In this document: piece after piece, positions 25,999-34,677 of the stretch
Layout: the number at the start of each line of letters is the position of its first letter
Position numbering within the stretch: the first letter of the stretch is position 1
Origin: Sphingobacterium mizutaii
Lineage (GTDB): Bacteria; Bacteroidota; Bacteroidia; Sphingobacteriales; Sphingobacteriaceae
Direction of reading: 5' to 3'
DNA length: 64,000 nt
Assembly (NCBI RefSeq): GCF_900187125.1
Contig: NZ_LT906468.1
Coordinates: forward strand, 558,001-622,000
Notes under the pieces: generated by a model
The model's input: the letters and a program-made list of their open reading frames with translations, nothing else
Told to the model about the DNA's origin: nothing
Databases searched by the model: none
Position numbers and translations under genes: made by a program

Positions 25999-26199
25999 AT
26001 GGATAAGAAAATCTTTACAATTGAACTGCCCGAAAAGCAAACTAAGCTATTCAAACAGCTTCTTAAGAAGCTAAATGGAAAAATTGTTTCTCAAAGCAGT
26101 AAGCCCAGCCATGAGACCCTAGAAGCTATGAAGGAATTGCAGGAGGGAAAAGGGGTGAGTTTTTCAAGTGTTTCTGAGCTTTTTAAAAGTATGGTTTGA
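25999..26199 (+). CDS. Short antitoxin-like or DUF2683-like protein
   Basis: About 66 residues from ATG 25999 (a GTG at 25960 would add 13). The layout is a beta strand (KKIFTIELPEK), a helix with FKQLLKKLNGKIV, then a charged segment and a C-terminal helix (VSELFKSMV). This resembles short antitoxin N-terminal domains that often precede RelE-type toxins. No toxin ORF follows before the terminator at 26283, so a toxin-antitoxin pair is not supported. It may be a remnant or a stand-alone regulator. Confidence 0.45.
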   Translation: MDKKIFTIELPEKQTKLFKQLLKKLNGKIVSQSSKPSHETLEAMKELQEGKGVSFSSVSELFKSMV

Positions 26200-26282
26200 A
26201 CGAGCTAAAATCCTGCTATTAGAACTTGTCCAAACTGGTACGCATTCCGATCTGTTTGATTAAAAAAGATAAGTAACGTTAT

Positions 26283-26315
26283 AAAAAAAGCAACCTCATA
26301 CCGGTTGCTTTTTTT
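26283..26315. terminator. Bidirectional terminator between the small genes and rsmG
   Basis: A 13-bp stem from A7GCAACC (26283-26295) and GGTTGCT7 (26303-26315) with a 7-nt loop. T runs appear on both strands, so it can end the plus-strand small genes and the minus-strand rsmG transcript, though it is about 80 nt beyond the rsmG stop. Confidence 0.88.
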
Positions 26316-26393
26316 ATCGATTAAATGTCTAATCCACTAATGCTAATTTTCAATTTGTTTTTTACAAATTCTAAGTAAAAGTAAACCAATAAA

Positions 26394-27029
26394 TTACATA
26401 GGGATATACATTACATACTTGGTATCAAAGAAATCTTCTTTGAAATAAGATGATATTGGGTGTAATTCAGCTTTTACTCTAGCTTCCTTGATCTCTTCTT
26501 TCAAATCGCCACCTTTCAGATAAAGGATACCATTGGGAATACCGTTTTTATCTTGTCTTTCGATTTTGTTTCTCACCCAAGGGATAAAGTCACCTAAACG
26601 TGTTACTGCTCTGGAAACTACGAAATCGTATTTATAGTCCAATTGCTCAGCACGGATATGGTCGGCTTCGACATTCTTGAGGCCTAAGCCTTCCGCTACT
26701 TCACGAACGACCTTGATTTTTTTGCCGATGGAGTCCACTAAGTGGAATTTAACCTCTGGAAATAGGATCGCTAATGGAATTCCTGGGAAACCACCGCCTG
26801 TACCAACATCCAGAACTCTGGTGTTAGGTGCAAATTCACCTACAAACTTTCCTATAGCCAGGGAATGTAGCACATGTTTCAGGTACAAGCTTTCGATATC
26901 TTTCCTGGAGATCACGTTGATCTGGTCATTCCATAGGGGATAGAGTTCTTCCAGCTTGGCAAATTGCTCTTTCTGGGTTTCCGTTAATTTCGGGAAGTAA
27001 TTATAGATAATGTCGACAGTAGGGTTCAC
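26394..27029 (-). CDS. rsmG: 16S rRNA (guanine-527-N7)-methyltransferase
   Basis: A 211-residue SAM-dependent methyltransferase that modifies G527 of 16S rRNA; loss gives low-level streptomycin resistance. Signatures are PLWNDQINVISRKD near 29, VLDVGTGGGFPGIPLAI near 72 and DFVVSRAVTRLG near 129. Length is normal. It lies 21 nt after a GT2 gene and is likely cotranscribed with it. It is not beside mnmG or parAB, as in many other bacteria. Confidence 0.95.
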   Translation of the reverse strand: MNPTVDIIYNYFPKLTETQKEQFAKLEELYPLWNDQINVISRKDIESLYLKHVLHSLAIGKFVGEFAPNTRVLDVGTGGGFPGIPLAILFPEVKFHLVDSIGKKIKVVREVAEGLGLKNVEADHIRAEQLDYKYDFVVSRAVTRLGDFIPWVRNKIERQDKNGIPNGILYLKGGDLKEEIKEARVKAELHPISSYFKEDFFDTKYVMYIPM

Positions 27030-27050
27030 GATGTAATAAATTAAGGGTTT

Positions 27051-28193
27051 TTATTTCCAAGAGACCTGCTTTTTGGAGCGATTGAACAATCCATTGAAGC
27101 AGATGTAAAAATAATAATATAGATCTAAGATCGGCAACCAGATTAAGAGGTCGCTGACCGCAAGTTTTTTATAGATTGGGTTAAAGATCAAGAGTTGGCA
27201 GATCAATCGGATCAGGTATGCTGCCAAAGCAATATACCAATAGGATGGTTCATTTGCGACACAAACGATAATCATGATATAAAACAACAGGGCGCTGATC
27301 AGTTGCGTTCCTAGCATGCGTTTATGTTCGCCTCTGTAGAGAGTAGATGCTCCTGAATGCCTTGCTTTTTGTTTGTAATAGGTTTTCCAGGTCCTTTTAG
27401 GGTCTGAATAAACAAAGGCATCGGGATGGATATTGATCTCTACATTGTGTTTGTCTGCATTTGCATTCACAAAAAGATCATCATCGCCAGATTTGATATG
27501 CATATGCTCGGTAAATCCTTTATTCTTAAAAAACAGCTCCTTTGTATAGGCTAGATTTCTCCCTACGCCCATATATGCATTTCCTTTTAAGGCATACGAC
27601 AAATAGCTCATAGCGGTATGGCTTGTTTCAAAGCGGATCAGTCGATTCAAAAAGCCTGGAAATTTAAAGTAGGGTGAATAGCCCAGCACAATCTCCTTGT
27701 TTTCTTGGAAGGAACCGGCCATTTCCCGCAACCAATTGCTGCTATTGGGCTGGCAGTCGGCATCGGTCATCAGGAGATATGGATACTGTGCGCCTTTGAT
27801 GCCCATGGTAAGGGCGAATTTCTTGCTGTGCTTTAATTGGATATGTTCCTTGATCTCGACGATTTTAAGATGGGAATATCGCTCTGCAAATTCCTTTAAA
27901 ACCCATTTAGTATCATCTTCTGAGCAGTCATTGACTACAATGACTTCAAAGTTTTGATAATCTTGCTCTAATATAGCGGGAAGATAAGTCTTTAGATTTT
28001 CTTGTTCGTTATGAGCGCAGATAATAATAGAGACTTGCTTATCGGCTGCATTTTCTTGCTTGGGTTTGACCTTGTAGAAAGCCAGTTTTCCATATACAAA
28101 CAGAATATAGTTGAGTTGGATAATCAACAAAAGCGCCAAGACTCCATAAGGAATAAGCGATAGATCGAGATCGATATAGAATATTAAACCCAT
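27051..28193 (-). CDS. Family 2 membrane glycosyltransferase
   Basis: A 380-residue protein with an N-terminal membrane helix (about 14-36), a GT2 domain (VSIIICAHNEQENLKTYL near 53, VNDCSEDDT near 86, the DxD site TDADCQP near 141, GDDDLFVNANAD near 237, KARHSG near 275) and two or three C-terminal helices. This is the layout of processive or lipid-linked GT2 enzymes acting at the inner membrane. The substrate is unknown. It is upstream of rsmG in an operon-like pair. Confidence 0.88.
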   Translation of the reverse strand: MGLIFYIDLDLSLIPYGVLALLLIIQLNYILFVYGKLAFYKVKPKQENAADKQVSIIICAHNEQENLKTYLPAILEQDYQNFEVIVVNDCSEDDTKWVLKEFAERYSHLKIVEIKEHIQLKHSKKFALTMGIKGAQYPYLLMTDADCQPNSSNWLREMAGSFQENKEIVLGYSPYFKFPGFLNRLIRFETSHTAMSYLSYALKGNAYMGVGRNLAYTKELFFKNKGFTEHMHIKSGDDDLFVNANADKHNVEINIHPDAFVYSDPKRTWKTYYKQKARHSGASTLYRGEHKRMLGTQLISALLFYIMIIVCVANEPSYWYIALAAYLIRLICQLLIFNPIYKKLAVSDLLIWLPILDLYYYFYICFNGLFNRSKKQVSWK

Positions 28194-28204
28194 AAAATTA
28201 GGTT

Positions 28205-28212
28205 CAAAGATA
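28205..28212 (-). promoter_or_regulatory. -7 element of the GT2-rsmG operon
   Basis: TATCTTTG on the minus strand matches TAnnTTTG, 11 nt before the GT2 start, giving a very short leader. Confidence 0.5.
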
Positions 28213-28293
28213 CAGGTTATCGCCCAAATTTCTGTTAATTGTTAAGAAATGCGAATTAAAGGGCTGATATGCGATTCGCTAAGAATTTTATAG

Positions 28294-28301
28294 TATTTTT
28301 G
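28294..28301 (+). promoter_or_regulatory. -7 element of the tgt operon
   Basis: TATTTTTG matches TAnnTTTG, 19 nt before the tgt ATG. It diverges from the GT2 promoter. Confidence 0.5.
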
Positions 28302-28320
28302 CGGTCGATTAAGGATTACT

Positions 28321-29451
28321 ATGAATTTTACGCTTCAAGCACAAGATAAATTTTCAAAAGCAAGGGCCGGAGAGATTGAAACTGCTCACGGAAAAATACA
28401 GACACCTATTTTTATGCCAGTTGGTACTGCCGGAACGGTCAAGGCGGTACACCAACATGAATTGGTAAATGATATTCAAGCACAGATCATCTTAGGGAAT
28501 ACCTATCACCTGTACCTAAGACCAGGATTGGATGTGTTGAATAAAGCTGGTGGTCTACATAAATTTATCAATTGGGACCGTCCGATCTTAACTGATTCGG
28601 GTGGTTATCAAGTATACTCCTTGACTGAGGTCAGGAAGATCAAGGAAGAAGGTGTAACATTCAGGTCGCATATCGACGGTTCTAAACATTTATTTACGCC
28701 GGAGAATGTGATGGATACGCAGCGTATCATTGGTGCCGATATCATTATGGCATTTGATGAGTGTACTCCATATCCTTGCGATTACCGCTATGCAAGAAGG
28801 TCTATGGAAATGACACACCGTTGGTTGAAACGATGTTGTGATCGTTTTGATAGCACTGATCCATTATATGGATACGATCAGACCTTGTTCCCGATCGTCC
28901 AAGGATCAGTATATAAAGACCTACGTGAGAAATCGGCTGAGACCATTGCTTCTTTCAATAGAGAGGGAAATGCAATTGGAGGCCTTTCTGTAGGTGAGCC
29001 AGCTGAGGAGATGTATGCGATGACGGAAGTCGTGACCAATATCTTGCCGCATGATAAACCAAGGTATCTGATGGGCGTAGGTACGCCAGTGAACCTTTTG
29101 GAAAATATTGCATTAGGTATCGATATGTTTGACTGTGTGATGCCGACAAGAAATGCGAGAAATGGAATGCTGTTTACCCAAAATGGTATCATCAATATCA
29201 AGAATGAGAAATGGAAGGATGATTTCAGTCCTATCGAGGCGGAATCGGACTTGTTGGTGGACCAGATCCATACGAAAGCTTATTTGAGGCATTTAATCCG
29301 ATCGCAAGAAATTTTAGGGGCACAAATCGCTTCATTACATAATTTACATTTTTATCTTTGGTTAGTAAATCAAGCTAGAGAAAAGATCATAGATGGAACG
29401 TTTTATGATTGGAAAAATAAAATGGTTCCTGTATTAGGTCAAAGACTATAA
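28321..29451 (+). CDS. tgt: tRNA-guanine transglycosylase
   Basis: A 376-residue TIM-barrel enzyme that swaps G34 for the queuine precursor preQ1 in GUN tRNAs. Catalytic residues are present: LTDSGGYQ (Asp92), IIMAFDEC and GIDMFDCVMPTRNAR (nucleophile Asp271). The C-terminal zinc site is unusual: the CxCxxC found in Zymomonas and E. coli enzymes is replaced near 308-314 by ESDLLVD, while the later His340 remains. The C-terminal AYLRHL and SLHNLHFYLWLV are typical. An LptF/G-like permease and an EamA transporter follow on the same strand. Confidence 0.95.
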   Translation: MNFTLQAQDKFSKARAGEIETAHGKIQTPIFMPVGTAGTVKAVHQHELVNDIQAQIILGNTYHLYLRPGLDVLNKAGGLHKFINWDRPILTDSGGYQVYSLTEVRKIKEEGVTFRSHIDGSKHLFTPENVMDTQRIIGADIIMAFDECTPYPCDYRYARRSMEMTHRWLKRCCDRFDSTDPLYGYDQTLFPIVQGSVYKDLREKSAETIASFNREGNAIGGLSVGEPAEEMYAMTEVVTNILPHDKPRYLMGVGTPVNLLENIALGIDMFDCVMPTRNARNGMLFTQNGIINIKNEKWKDDFSPIEAESDLLVDQIHTKAYLRHLIRSQEILGAQIASLHNLHFYLWLVNQAREKIIDGTFYDWKNKMVPVLGQRL

Positions 29452-29466
29452 TTCGAGAGAAAGCGC

Positions 29467-30552
29467 ATGTTTAAGATCATCGATCGATATATCATGAAAA
29501 AGTACTTGTCTACTTTTGTTTTCACAGTGGCGATCTTCTGTGTCGTGATTGTGATATTTGATATTTCGGAGAAGATTGATGATTTCAATAAATATGGGGC
29601 CACCATGACGCAGGTATTCTTTGAATACTATGCTTTGGGGAGCTTGCCTTTCTTTATCAATATGCTTACCCCGCTGTTCAACTTTATTGCCGTAATCTTC
29701 TTTACCTCCAAGATGGCGGATCAAACAGAGATCGTGCCGATCCTAAGTGGTGGAATGAGCTTTAATAGGTTGCTGAGGCCATATATGATCTGTGCGGCAT
29801 TAATATTTGGGATGACTTTACTGTCCAATGTTTACATTATTCCTTTCACCAATAAGGTAAAGGTGAATTTTGAGAACGTCTATGTGAAGCCGAACAAGGT
29901 CAGTACCACTTCTTCTTCCATCCACATGCAGGTGGATTCGAATACCTATGTGTATATGGGTTCCTTTGATACAAAATCCAAAGTGGGCTATAACTTCAGT
30001 TTGGAGAAGTTTGATGGGGACAAGATGTTGGAGAAGTTGATGGCAGAACGTGTGACTTGGGATTCGGTAGCAGGGAAGTGGAGCTTGCATACCTATACCA
30101 CGAGGGAAATCAAAGGGTTGAAGGAAGAGATGCTGAGCGGAGAGAAAAAGGACACGACCTTGGATATGCGTCCGCAGGATTTTGAATCTTATGAGGATGT
30201 GTTTACCACGATGGACCAGCATGAATTGAATGAGCGTATCAGCAAGGAGGAAGTTCGAGGAACCGGGATGATGAACGAATTGCTGCTCGAAAAGTATAAG
30301 AGAATAATCAATCCATTTTCGGCATTTATCTTGACTTTGATTGGGGTTTCCCTTTCGTCGAAGAAAGTCCGTGGTGGTATTGGCTTGAGTTTAGGTTTAG
30401 GAATCGGCTTGAGCTGTATATATATCGTGCTTGAACGATTTTCAAGTATGTTCTCCATCAAAGGAGGGCTGGATCCCCTGATCTCGGTATTGATCCCCAA
30501 TGTCATTTTCTTGATATTGAGTTTTTATCTGTTGAAGAAGGCTCCTAAATAA
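29467..30552 (+). CDS. LptF/LptG-family permease (YjgP/YjgQ)
   Basis: A 361-residue inner-membrane protein with about six helices: four near the N-terminus (about 15-35, 60-80, 100-120) and three near the C-terminus (about 280-360), with a periplasmic beta-jellyroll-like domain between. This is the LptF/G pattern for the LptB2FG exporter that moves lipopolysaccharide to the outer membrane. LILTLIGVSLSSKKVRGGIG near 280 and a KYLSTFVFTVAIF start are typical. I cannot tell LptF from LptG. It is 15 nt after tgt; the pairing of tgt with this permease is common in Bacteroidetes. Confidence 0.9.
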   Translation: MFKIIDRYIMKKYLSTFVFTVAIFCVVIVIFDISEKIDDFNKYGATMTQVFFEYYALGSLPFFINMLTPLFNFIAVIFFTSKMADQTEIVPILSGGMSFNRLLRPYMICAALIFGMTLLSNVYIIPFTNKVKVNFENVYVKPNKVSTTSSSIHMQVDSNTYVYMGSFDTKSKVGYNFSLEKFDGDKMLEKLMAERVTWDSVAGKWSLHTYTTREIKGLKEEMLSGEKKDTTLDMRPQDFESYEDVFTTMDQHELNERISKEEVRGTGMMNELLLEKYKRIINPFSAFILTLIGVSLSSKKVRGGIGLSLGLGIGLSCIYIVLERFSSMFSIKGGLDPLISVLIPNVIFLILSFYLLKKAPK

Positions 30553-30564
30553 GCATCACAAACC

Positions 30565-31443
30565 ATGTCACAGTTAACCATTAACCGCAATACACTGATA
30601 TTGCACTTTACCGTATTAATTTGGGGTTTTACAGGTGTTCTGGGCGAATTGATTACTGTTTCGGCCCTGCATTTGGTATGGTATCGGGTGTTGATTGCTG
30701 CGGTTTCCTTGGTGCTGTATTATATTTTTACCAAGAGGACCCTGTTGGTTCCTAAAGATCAGCTCTTGCAGTATTTAGGCGTGGGGATGATCGTGGGGTT
30801 GCATTGGGTGTTATTTTTCCATGCCATCAAGGTCTCAACCGTTTCTGTTACTTTGGTTACCCTTTCTTCTGTGACCTTGTTTACCGCTTTATTGGAGCCC
30901 ATTATTAACCGAAAACGGATTTCCATAGCGGATGTGATTGTTGGTCTGGTGATTATCTTCGGGATCTACCTGATCTTTAAATTTGAATTCAAATACTTCT
31001 GGGGGATTGTTTATGGCTTGTCCTGTGCTTTCTGCGCTAGTATTTTTTCCATATTGAATGCTAGAATGGTCAAGAAGGGTAGCCCGACAACGATTACCTT
31101 GTACGAGATGGTCGGTGCTTGGATTGGCGTTTCTTTCGTGATGTTTTTTACGGGGGATTTTGATGAACAGATGATCCTCAGTCAATCTGATTTGTTATAT
31201 CTCCTGCTATTGGGTGTTGTGTGTACGGCAATAGCCTATGTGCTTGGTGTGGCTGTAATGCGAGAGCTATCTGCATTTACAGTTGCATTGACGACAAACA
31301 TGGAACCGGTTTATGGTATTATCTTAGCCTTGCTCATATTTGGGCAAAAAGAAGCGATGAGTACGGGGTTCTATTTCGGGGCTGTTATAGTCTTGGCCGC
31401 TGTATTTGTCTATCCTTATCTGAAGACAAAAATCAAGATTTAA
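30565..31443 (+). CDS. EamA/DMT-superfamily transporter
   Basis: A 292-residue protein with ten membrane helices in two EamA repeats (about 10-140 and 155-285). VLIWGFTGVLGELI near 17, VWYRVLIAAVSLVLYY near 40 and the second-repeat AFTVALTTNMEPVYGIILA near 236 are typical drug/metabolite transporter motifs. The substrate is unknown. It starts 12 nt after the permease gene and is probably the last gene of the tgt operon. Confidence 0.9.
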   Translation: MSQLTINRNTLILHFTVLIWGFTGVLGELITVSALHLVWYRVLIAAVSLVLYYIFTKRTLLVPKDQLLQYLGVGMIVGLHWVLFFHAIKVSTVSVTLVTLSSVTLFTALLEPIINRKRISIADVIVGLVIIFGIYLIFKFEFKYFWGIVYGLSCAFCASIFSILNARMVKKGSPTTITLYEMVGAWIGVSFVMFFTGDFDEQMILSQSDLLYLLLLGVVCTAIAYVLGVAVMRELSAFTVALTTNMEPVYGIILALLIFGQKEAMSTGFYFGAVIVLAAVFVYPYLKTKIKI

Positions 31444-31630
31444 TCCACTGTTGATTTAAGCTTTACAATAAAGTTACATTTGGTTGCTTATGCACACGTT
31501 TGCATGAATTTGCGCAATCGTTTTCGTTATGGGTTATTCCTTTAATTTTTTCAATAAACTTTTACCTTCCTGCATCTAAGTTGTGATAGTGCCTACGGCT
31601 TATTACTAAATTTTATTTAATAGATTAATT
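31444..31630. other. Gene-free regulatory region before the second SusC
   Basis: 187 bp with no supported gene. It holds two LacI-type dyads (reported separately). A TTACCTTCC segment at about 31560 is only a partial match to the -7 element; no strong promoter is visible, suggesting activator dependence. Confidence 0.6.
31491..31525. promoter_or_regulatory. Two LacI/GalR-type dyads before the second SusC
   Basis: Dyad 1, TGCACACGTTTGCA (31491-31504), matches its reverse complement at 12 of 14 positions around a central CG. Dyad 2, GCAATCGTTTTC (31514-31525), matches at 8 of 12, also with central CG. The centres are 22 bp apart, two helical turns, on the same DNA face. Central-CG dyads of this shape are typical of LacI-family operators. 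The protein that binds is not in this window. Confidence 0.5.
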
Positions 31631-34600
31631 ATGATAAAGAGATTTTCAAGTCCATTTTTTCCATTGAAAAGATCTCAATTAGTTGCAGGAGCCATTATTT
31701 TAGGTTTAAGTCTAACTAGTGGATATGCGGCTGCCCATGATCTGAGTAAGGATAAAAAGGAAATCCATGCATTTCAACAAGAAGTCGAAGGGAAGGTGAC
31801 TTCAGGTGGGGTTGTTTTGCCAGGAGTTACAGTATCCGTAAAGGAAGATCCGAGCAGATCGACCTCTACCACTGCCGAAGGAGAATTTAGTATCACGGCC
31901 GAGATTGGTCAGACCTTAGTGTTTTCTGCCTTGGGTCATGAGAAAAAAGAAGTGGCGGTTACGGGTGCTACCCTGAATGTGGAGCTAAGTGCGAGTGAGG
32001 AGAATATTGATGAGGTGGTGGTTACAGGTTATTCTACCCAGAAAAAGGGTGAAATCAGTGCTTCTATCGTTTCTTTGGATCAAAAGAAACTGAAGGACAG
32101 CAAATCGCCGAATGTATCCAACCTTTTGCAAGGTAAAGTAGCTGGTGTTGATGTAGTGGGTACAGGTAGACCTGGACAACAAGCGAATGTAAAGATCAGG
32201 GGTAGAAGTTCCCTTTCTTCTGGTACTAATCCTTTATGGGTAGTTGACGGGGTAATCACTCACGGTGTTGCGAATATCAACCCCAATGATATTGAGACCA
32301 TTTCGGTTTTGAAAGATGCTGCAGCGACCACGCAATATGGTTCCAGAGGTACCAACGGTGTAATCGTGGTGACTACGAAAAGAGCTTTGCGCGAAGGTGA
32401 AGGTACCTTTTCGGTCAACCTTTCATCCGGTGTGAGCAAATTCAACTTTGGGAACTTTGAGCTCATGAATTCTCAGGAGCTTTGGGATTACTACCAAACT
32501 TTCCCTAACCAGAAGGATATCGACCCGAATGTAACCAAAGATGTTTTGAACAACGATTATAATTGGATCAAGAACGGTACCCAAACGGCACCAGTAAATG
32601 ATTTCTCTGCAAATTACATGGGTAAAACTGAAAAGACCTCTGTTTTCGCAAGTGCCAATTACTATGGTGAAAAAGGATCCTTGAAAGGTTATGATTTCGA
32701 AAGAATGACCGGCCGTTTCAATGTAGAGCATAAATTGACGGATCGATTGACATTCAAGCCGAAATTGAATGCAGCCTACACGACCTATCTTGATAAACAA
32801 CATTCATTATATAATATGATGTTTTATCTGCCTTGGGATAATCCATATAATGCAGATGGAACTATCAAAAACCCGCAAGATGCTGATGCGAATGTGCTTT
32901 GGTTAGGACGTGACCATACAAACTACTTGTATGACTTGCAATATAACTATGGTAAGGGACAGACCTTTGATATGCAGGGTAATTTTGATTTCTCGTATAG
33001 GATTTCTGATCGATTCACCTTTGAATCCATGAATAACCTGACCTATTATAATCAGACCACAATGAGTTATGCAGACCCTAACTCGAATGCTGGTCGAAAT
33101 GATAAAGGAACAATCTATCAATTTTCAGATAAACGTATTACCAGGTTCTTTAACCAGATGTTGAAGTACAATGAAACATTTGGCAAGCATTCCGTATCTG
33201 GTTTTGCAGCCTACGAATACTCAGATTATGTGTATTCTAGTTTAAATGCGAAAGGTAAAGGTATTGCCCCAGGGTCTCAGATCCTAGGAAATGCGGCCAG
33301 CGTTCTTGATTTTGGTGGTACTAAAAATGATTATTCTTTCCAGTCTGGAATCTTGCAAGGTACTTACGGTTATGATAACCGTTATAACTTGATGGCGTCC
33401 TTCCGTGTGGATGGATCCTCAAGGTTTGGACAGAACCAGCAATATGGTGCATTCTATTCCGTAAGTGGTGCATGGAATATCAACAATGAAGCGTTCTTTA
33501 ATGTTCCTGCCATTAATTTATTGCGTTTGAAAGCATCCTATGGTGGAGTTGGAAACGTGCCGATCGATTATTATTCTTCATTTGCGACCTATGGGTTAAA
33601 TGCGCAATACAATGGCGAACCTGCAGCGATCCAGAAGAACTTCCAGAATGCCAATGTGAGCTGGGAGAAATCTTATGATGCCAATCTAGGTCTAGAATTG
33701 GGAATGTTCAATAGATTGAACCTTTCAGTAGATTTATATAATAAGAACACCAGCGGATTGCTTTACTATGTGGAGTTCCCTTCAACTGCTGGATGGGATG
33801 GCTATTGGTTGAATATCGGTGGATTGAGGAACCGTGGGGTGGAAGTTGCCTTGAGTGGTTCGGTGTTCAGTCTTGAAAACCCATTCCAATGGGATTTAGG
33901 TGTGAATATCGCCCATAACAACAATAAAATTACCTCCTTGAAAGATGGTCAGGATATTCCTAAAGGCAATATGCGTTTCTCCGAAGGTCATGATGTTGAC
34001 TCTTGGTACATGCGTAAATGGGCAGGTGTGAACCCTGAAAACGGGGATCCACTTTGGGAAACCATTGACGAAGAAACCGGGGAGGTTTCGACCACTTCAA
34101 ATTATAACGATGCTGCTTTGCAGTTTGTTGGAGCAGCAACGCCTAAATTCCAAGGTGGTTTTAACTCTGCCATGAACTACAAAGGGTTTAACTTGAATGC
34201 TAGTTTTGCCTATCAAAATGGCGGTGTAACCTATAATGCTGCAAGAGAATTGTTTGATTCGGATGGTGCTTATGCCTCTTATAATCAAATGATATTGATG
34301 GATGGCTGGTCAAGATGGTCGGCAGATAATCCGAATGCTACGCATCCAAGGGCGGAATACAACAATACCAGTCTTTCAAACAAAACCTCTTCCAGGTACT
34401 TGGAGAGCACGAACTTCTTGAGATTGAGGAACGTGACTTTAGGCTATACTTTCTCGGAGAGCCTAGTTAGCAAATTGAAATTAAAAGGATTGAACGTTTA
34501 TCTATCAGGAGATAACCTATGGACTTCGACCAAATTCTCAGGTCTGGATCCAGAGGCTGCCATCTTAGGAAATGATAATTCGGCAGATAAAGCCGCAGGT

Positions 34601-34666
34601 GGTGATGCTACCTCACAATATCCTGCACCGAAGCGTTTGATTTTTGGGCTTAACCTAACATTTTAA
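31631..34666 (+). CDS. SusC/RagA-type TonB-dependent transporter, second locus
   Basis: A 1011-residue SusC-like porin. A long leader (about 1-36, ending GYAAAHD) precedes the carboxypeptidase-regulatory-like domain (about 50-125), a DEVVVTGYSTQKKGEIS segment near 128, the plug (about 140-255; VKIRGRSSLSSGTNPLWVVD and YGSRGTNGVIVVTT) and the barrel ending LIFGLNLTF. It is followed 11 nt later by a SusD partner. Unlike the first locus, no carbohydrate enzyme or binding protein is adjacent, so the substrate cannot be inferred from neighbours. Confidence 0.97.
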   Translation: MIKRFSSPFFPLKRSQLVAGAIILGLSLTSGYAAAHDLSKDKKEIHAFQQEVEGKVTSGGVVLPGVTVSVKEDPSRSTSTTAEGEFSITAEIGQTLVFSALGHEKKEVAVTGATLNVELSASEENIDEVVVTGYSTQKKGEISASIVSLDQKKLKDSKSPNVSNLLQGKVAGVDVVGTGRPGQQANVKIRGRSSLSSGTNPLWVVDGVITHGVANINPNDIETISVLKDAAATTQYGSRGTNGVIVVTTKRALREGEGTFSVNLSSGVSKFNFGNFELMNSQELWDYYQTFPNQKDIDPNVTKDVLNNDYNWIKNGTQTAPVNDFSANYMGKTEKTSVFASANYYGEKGSLKGYDFERMTGRFNVEHKLTDRLTFKPKLNAAYTTYLDKQHSLYNMMFYLPWDNPYNADGTIKNPQDADANVLWLGRDHTNYLYDLQYNYGKGQTFDMQGNFDFSYRISDRFTFESMNNLTYYNQTTMSYADPNSNAGRNDKGTIYQFSDKRITRFFNQMLKYNETFGKHSVSGFAAYEYSDYVYSSLNAKGKGIAPGSQILGNAASVLDFGGTKNDYSFQSGILQGTYGYDNRYNLMASFRVDGSSRFGQNQQYGAFYSVSGAWNINNEAFFNVPAINLLRLKASYGGVGNVPIDYYSSFATYGLNAQYNGEPAAIQKNFQNANVSWEKSYDANLGLELGMFNRLNLSVDLYNKNTSGLLYYVEFPSTAGWDGYWLNIGGLRNRGVEVALSGSVFSLENPFQWDLGVNIAHNNNKITSLKDGQDIPKGNMRFSEGHDVDSWYMRKWAGVNPENGDPLWETIDEETGEVSTTSNYNDAALQFVGAATPKFQGGFNSAMNYKGFNLNASFAYQNGGVTYNAARELFDSDGAYASYNQMILMDGWSRWSADNPNATHPRAEYNNTSLSNKTSSRYLESTNFLRLRNVTLGYTFSESLVSKLKLKGLNVYLSGDNLWTSTKFSGLDPEAAILGNDNSADKAAGGDATSQYPAPKRLIFGLNLTF

Positions 34667-34677
34667 AAGAAAGAAAG

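Noticed and set aside
25960..26315. A complete toxin-antitoxin pair
   Set aside because: Only one antitoxin-like ORF is present; no toxin-sized frame lies before the terminator or on the other strand.
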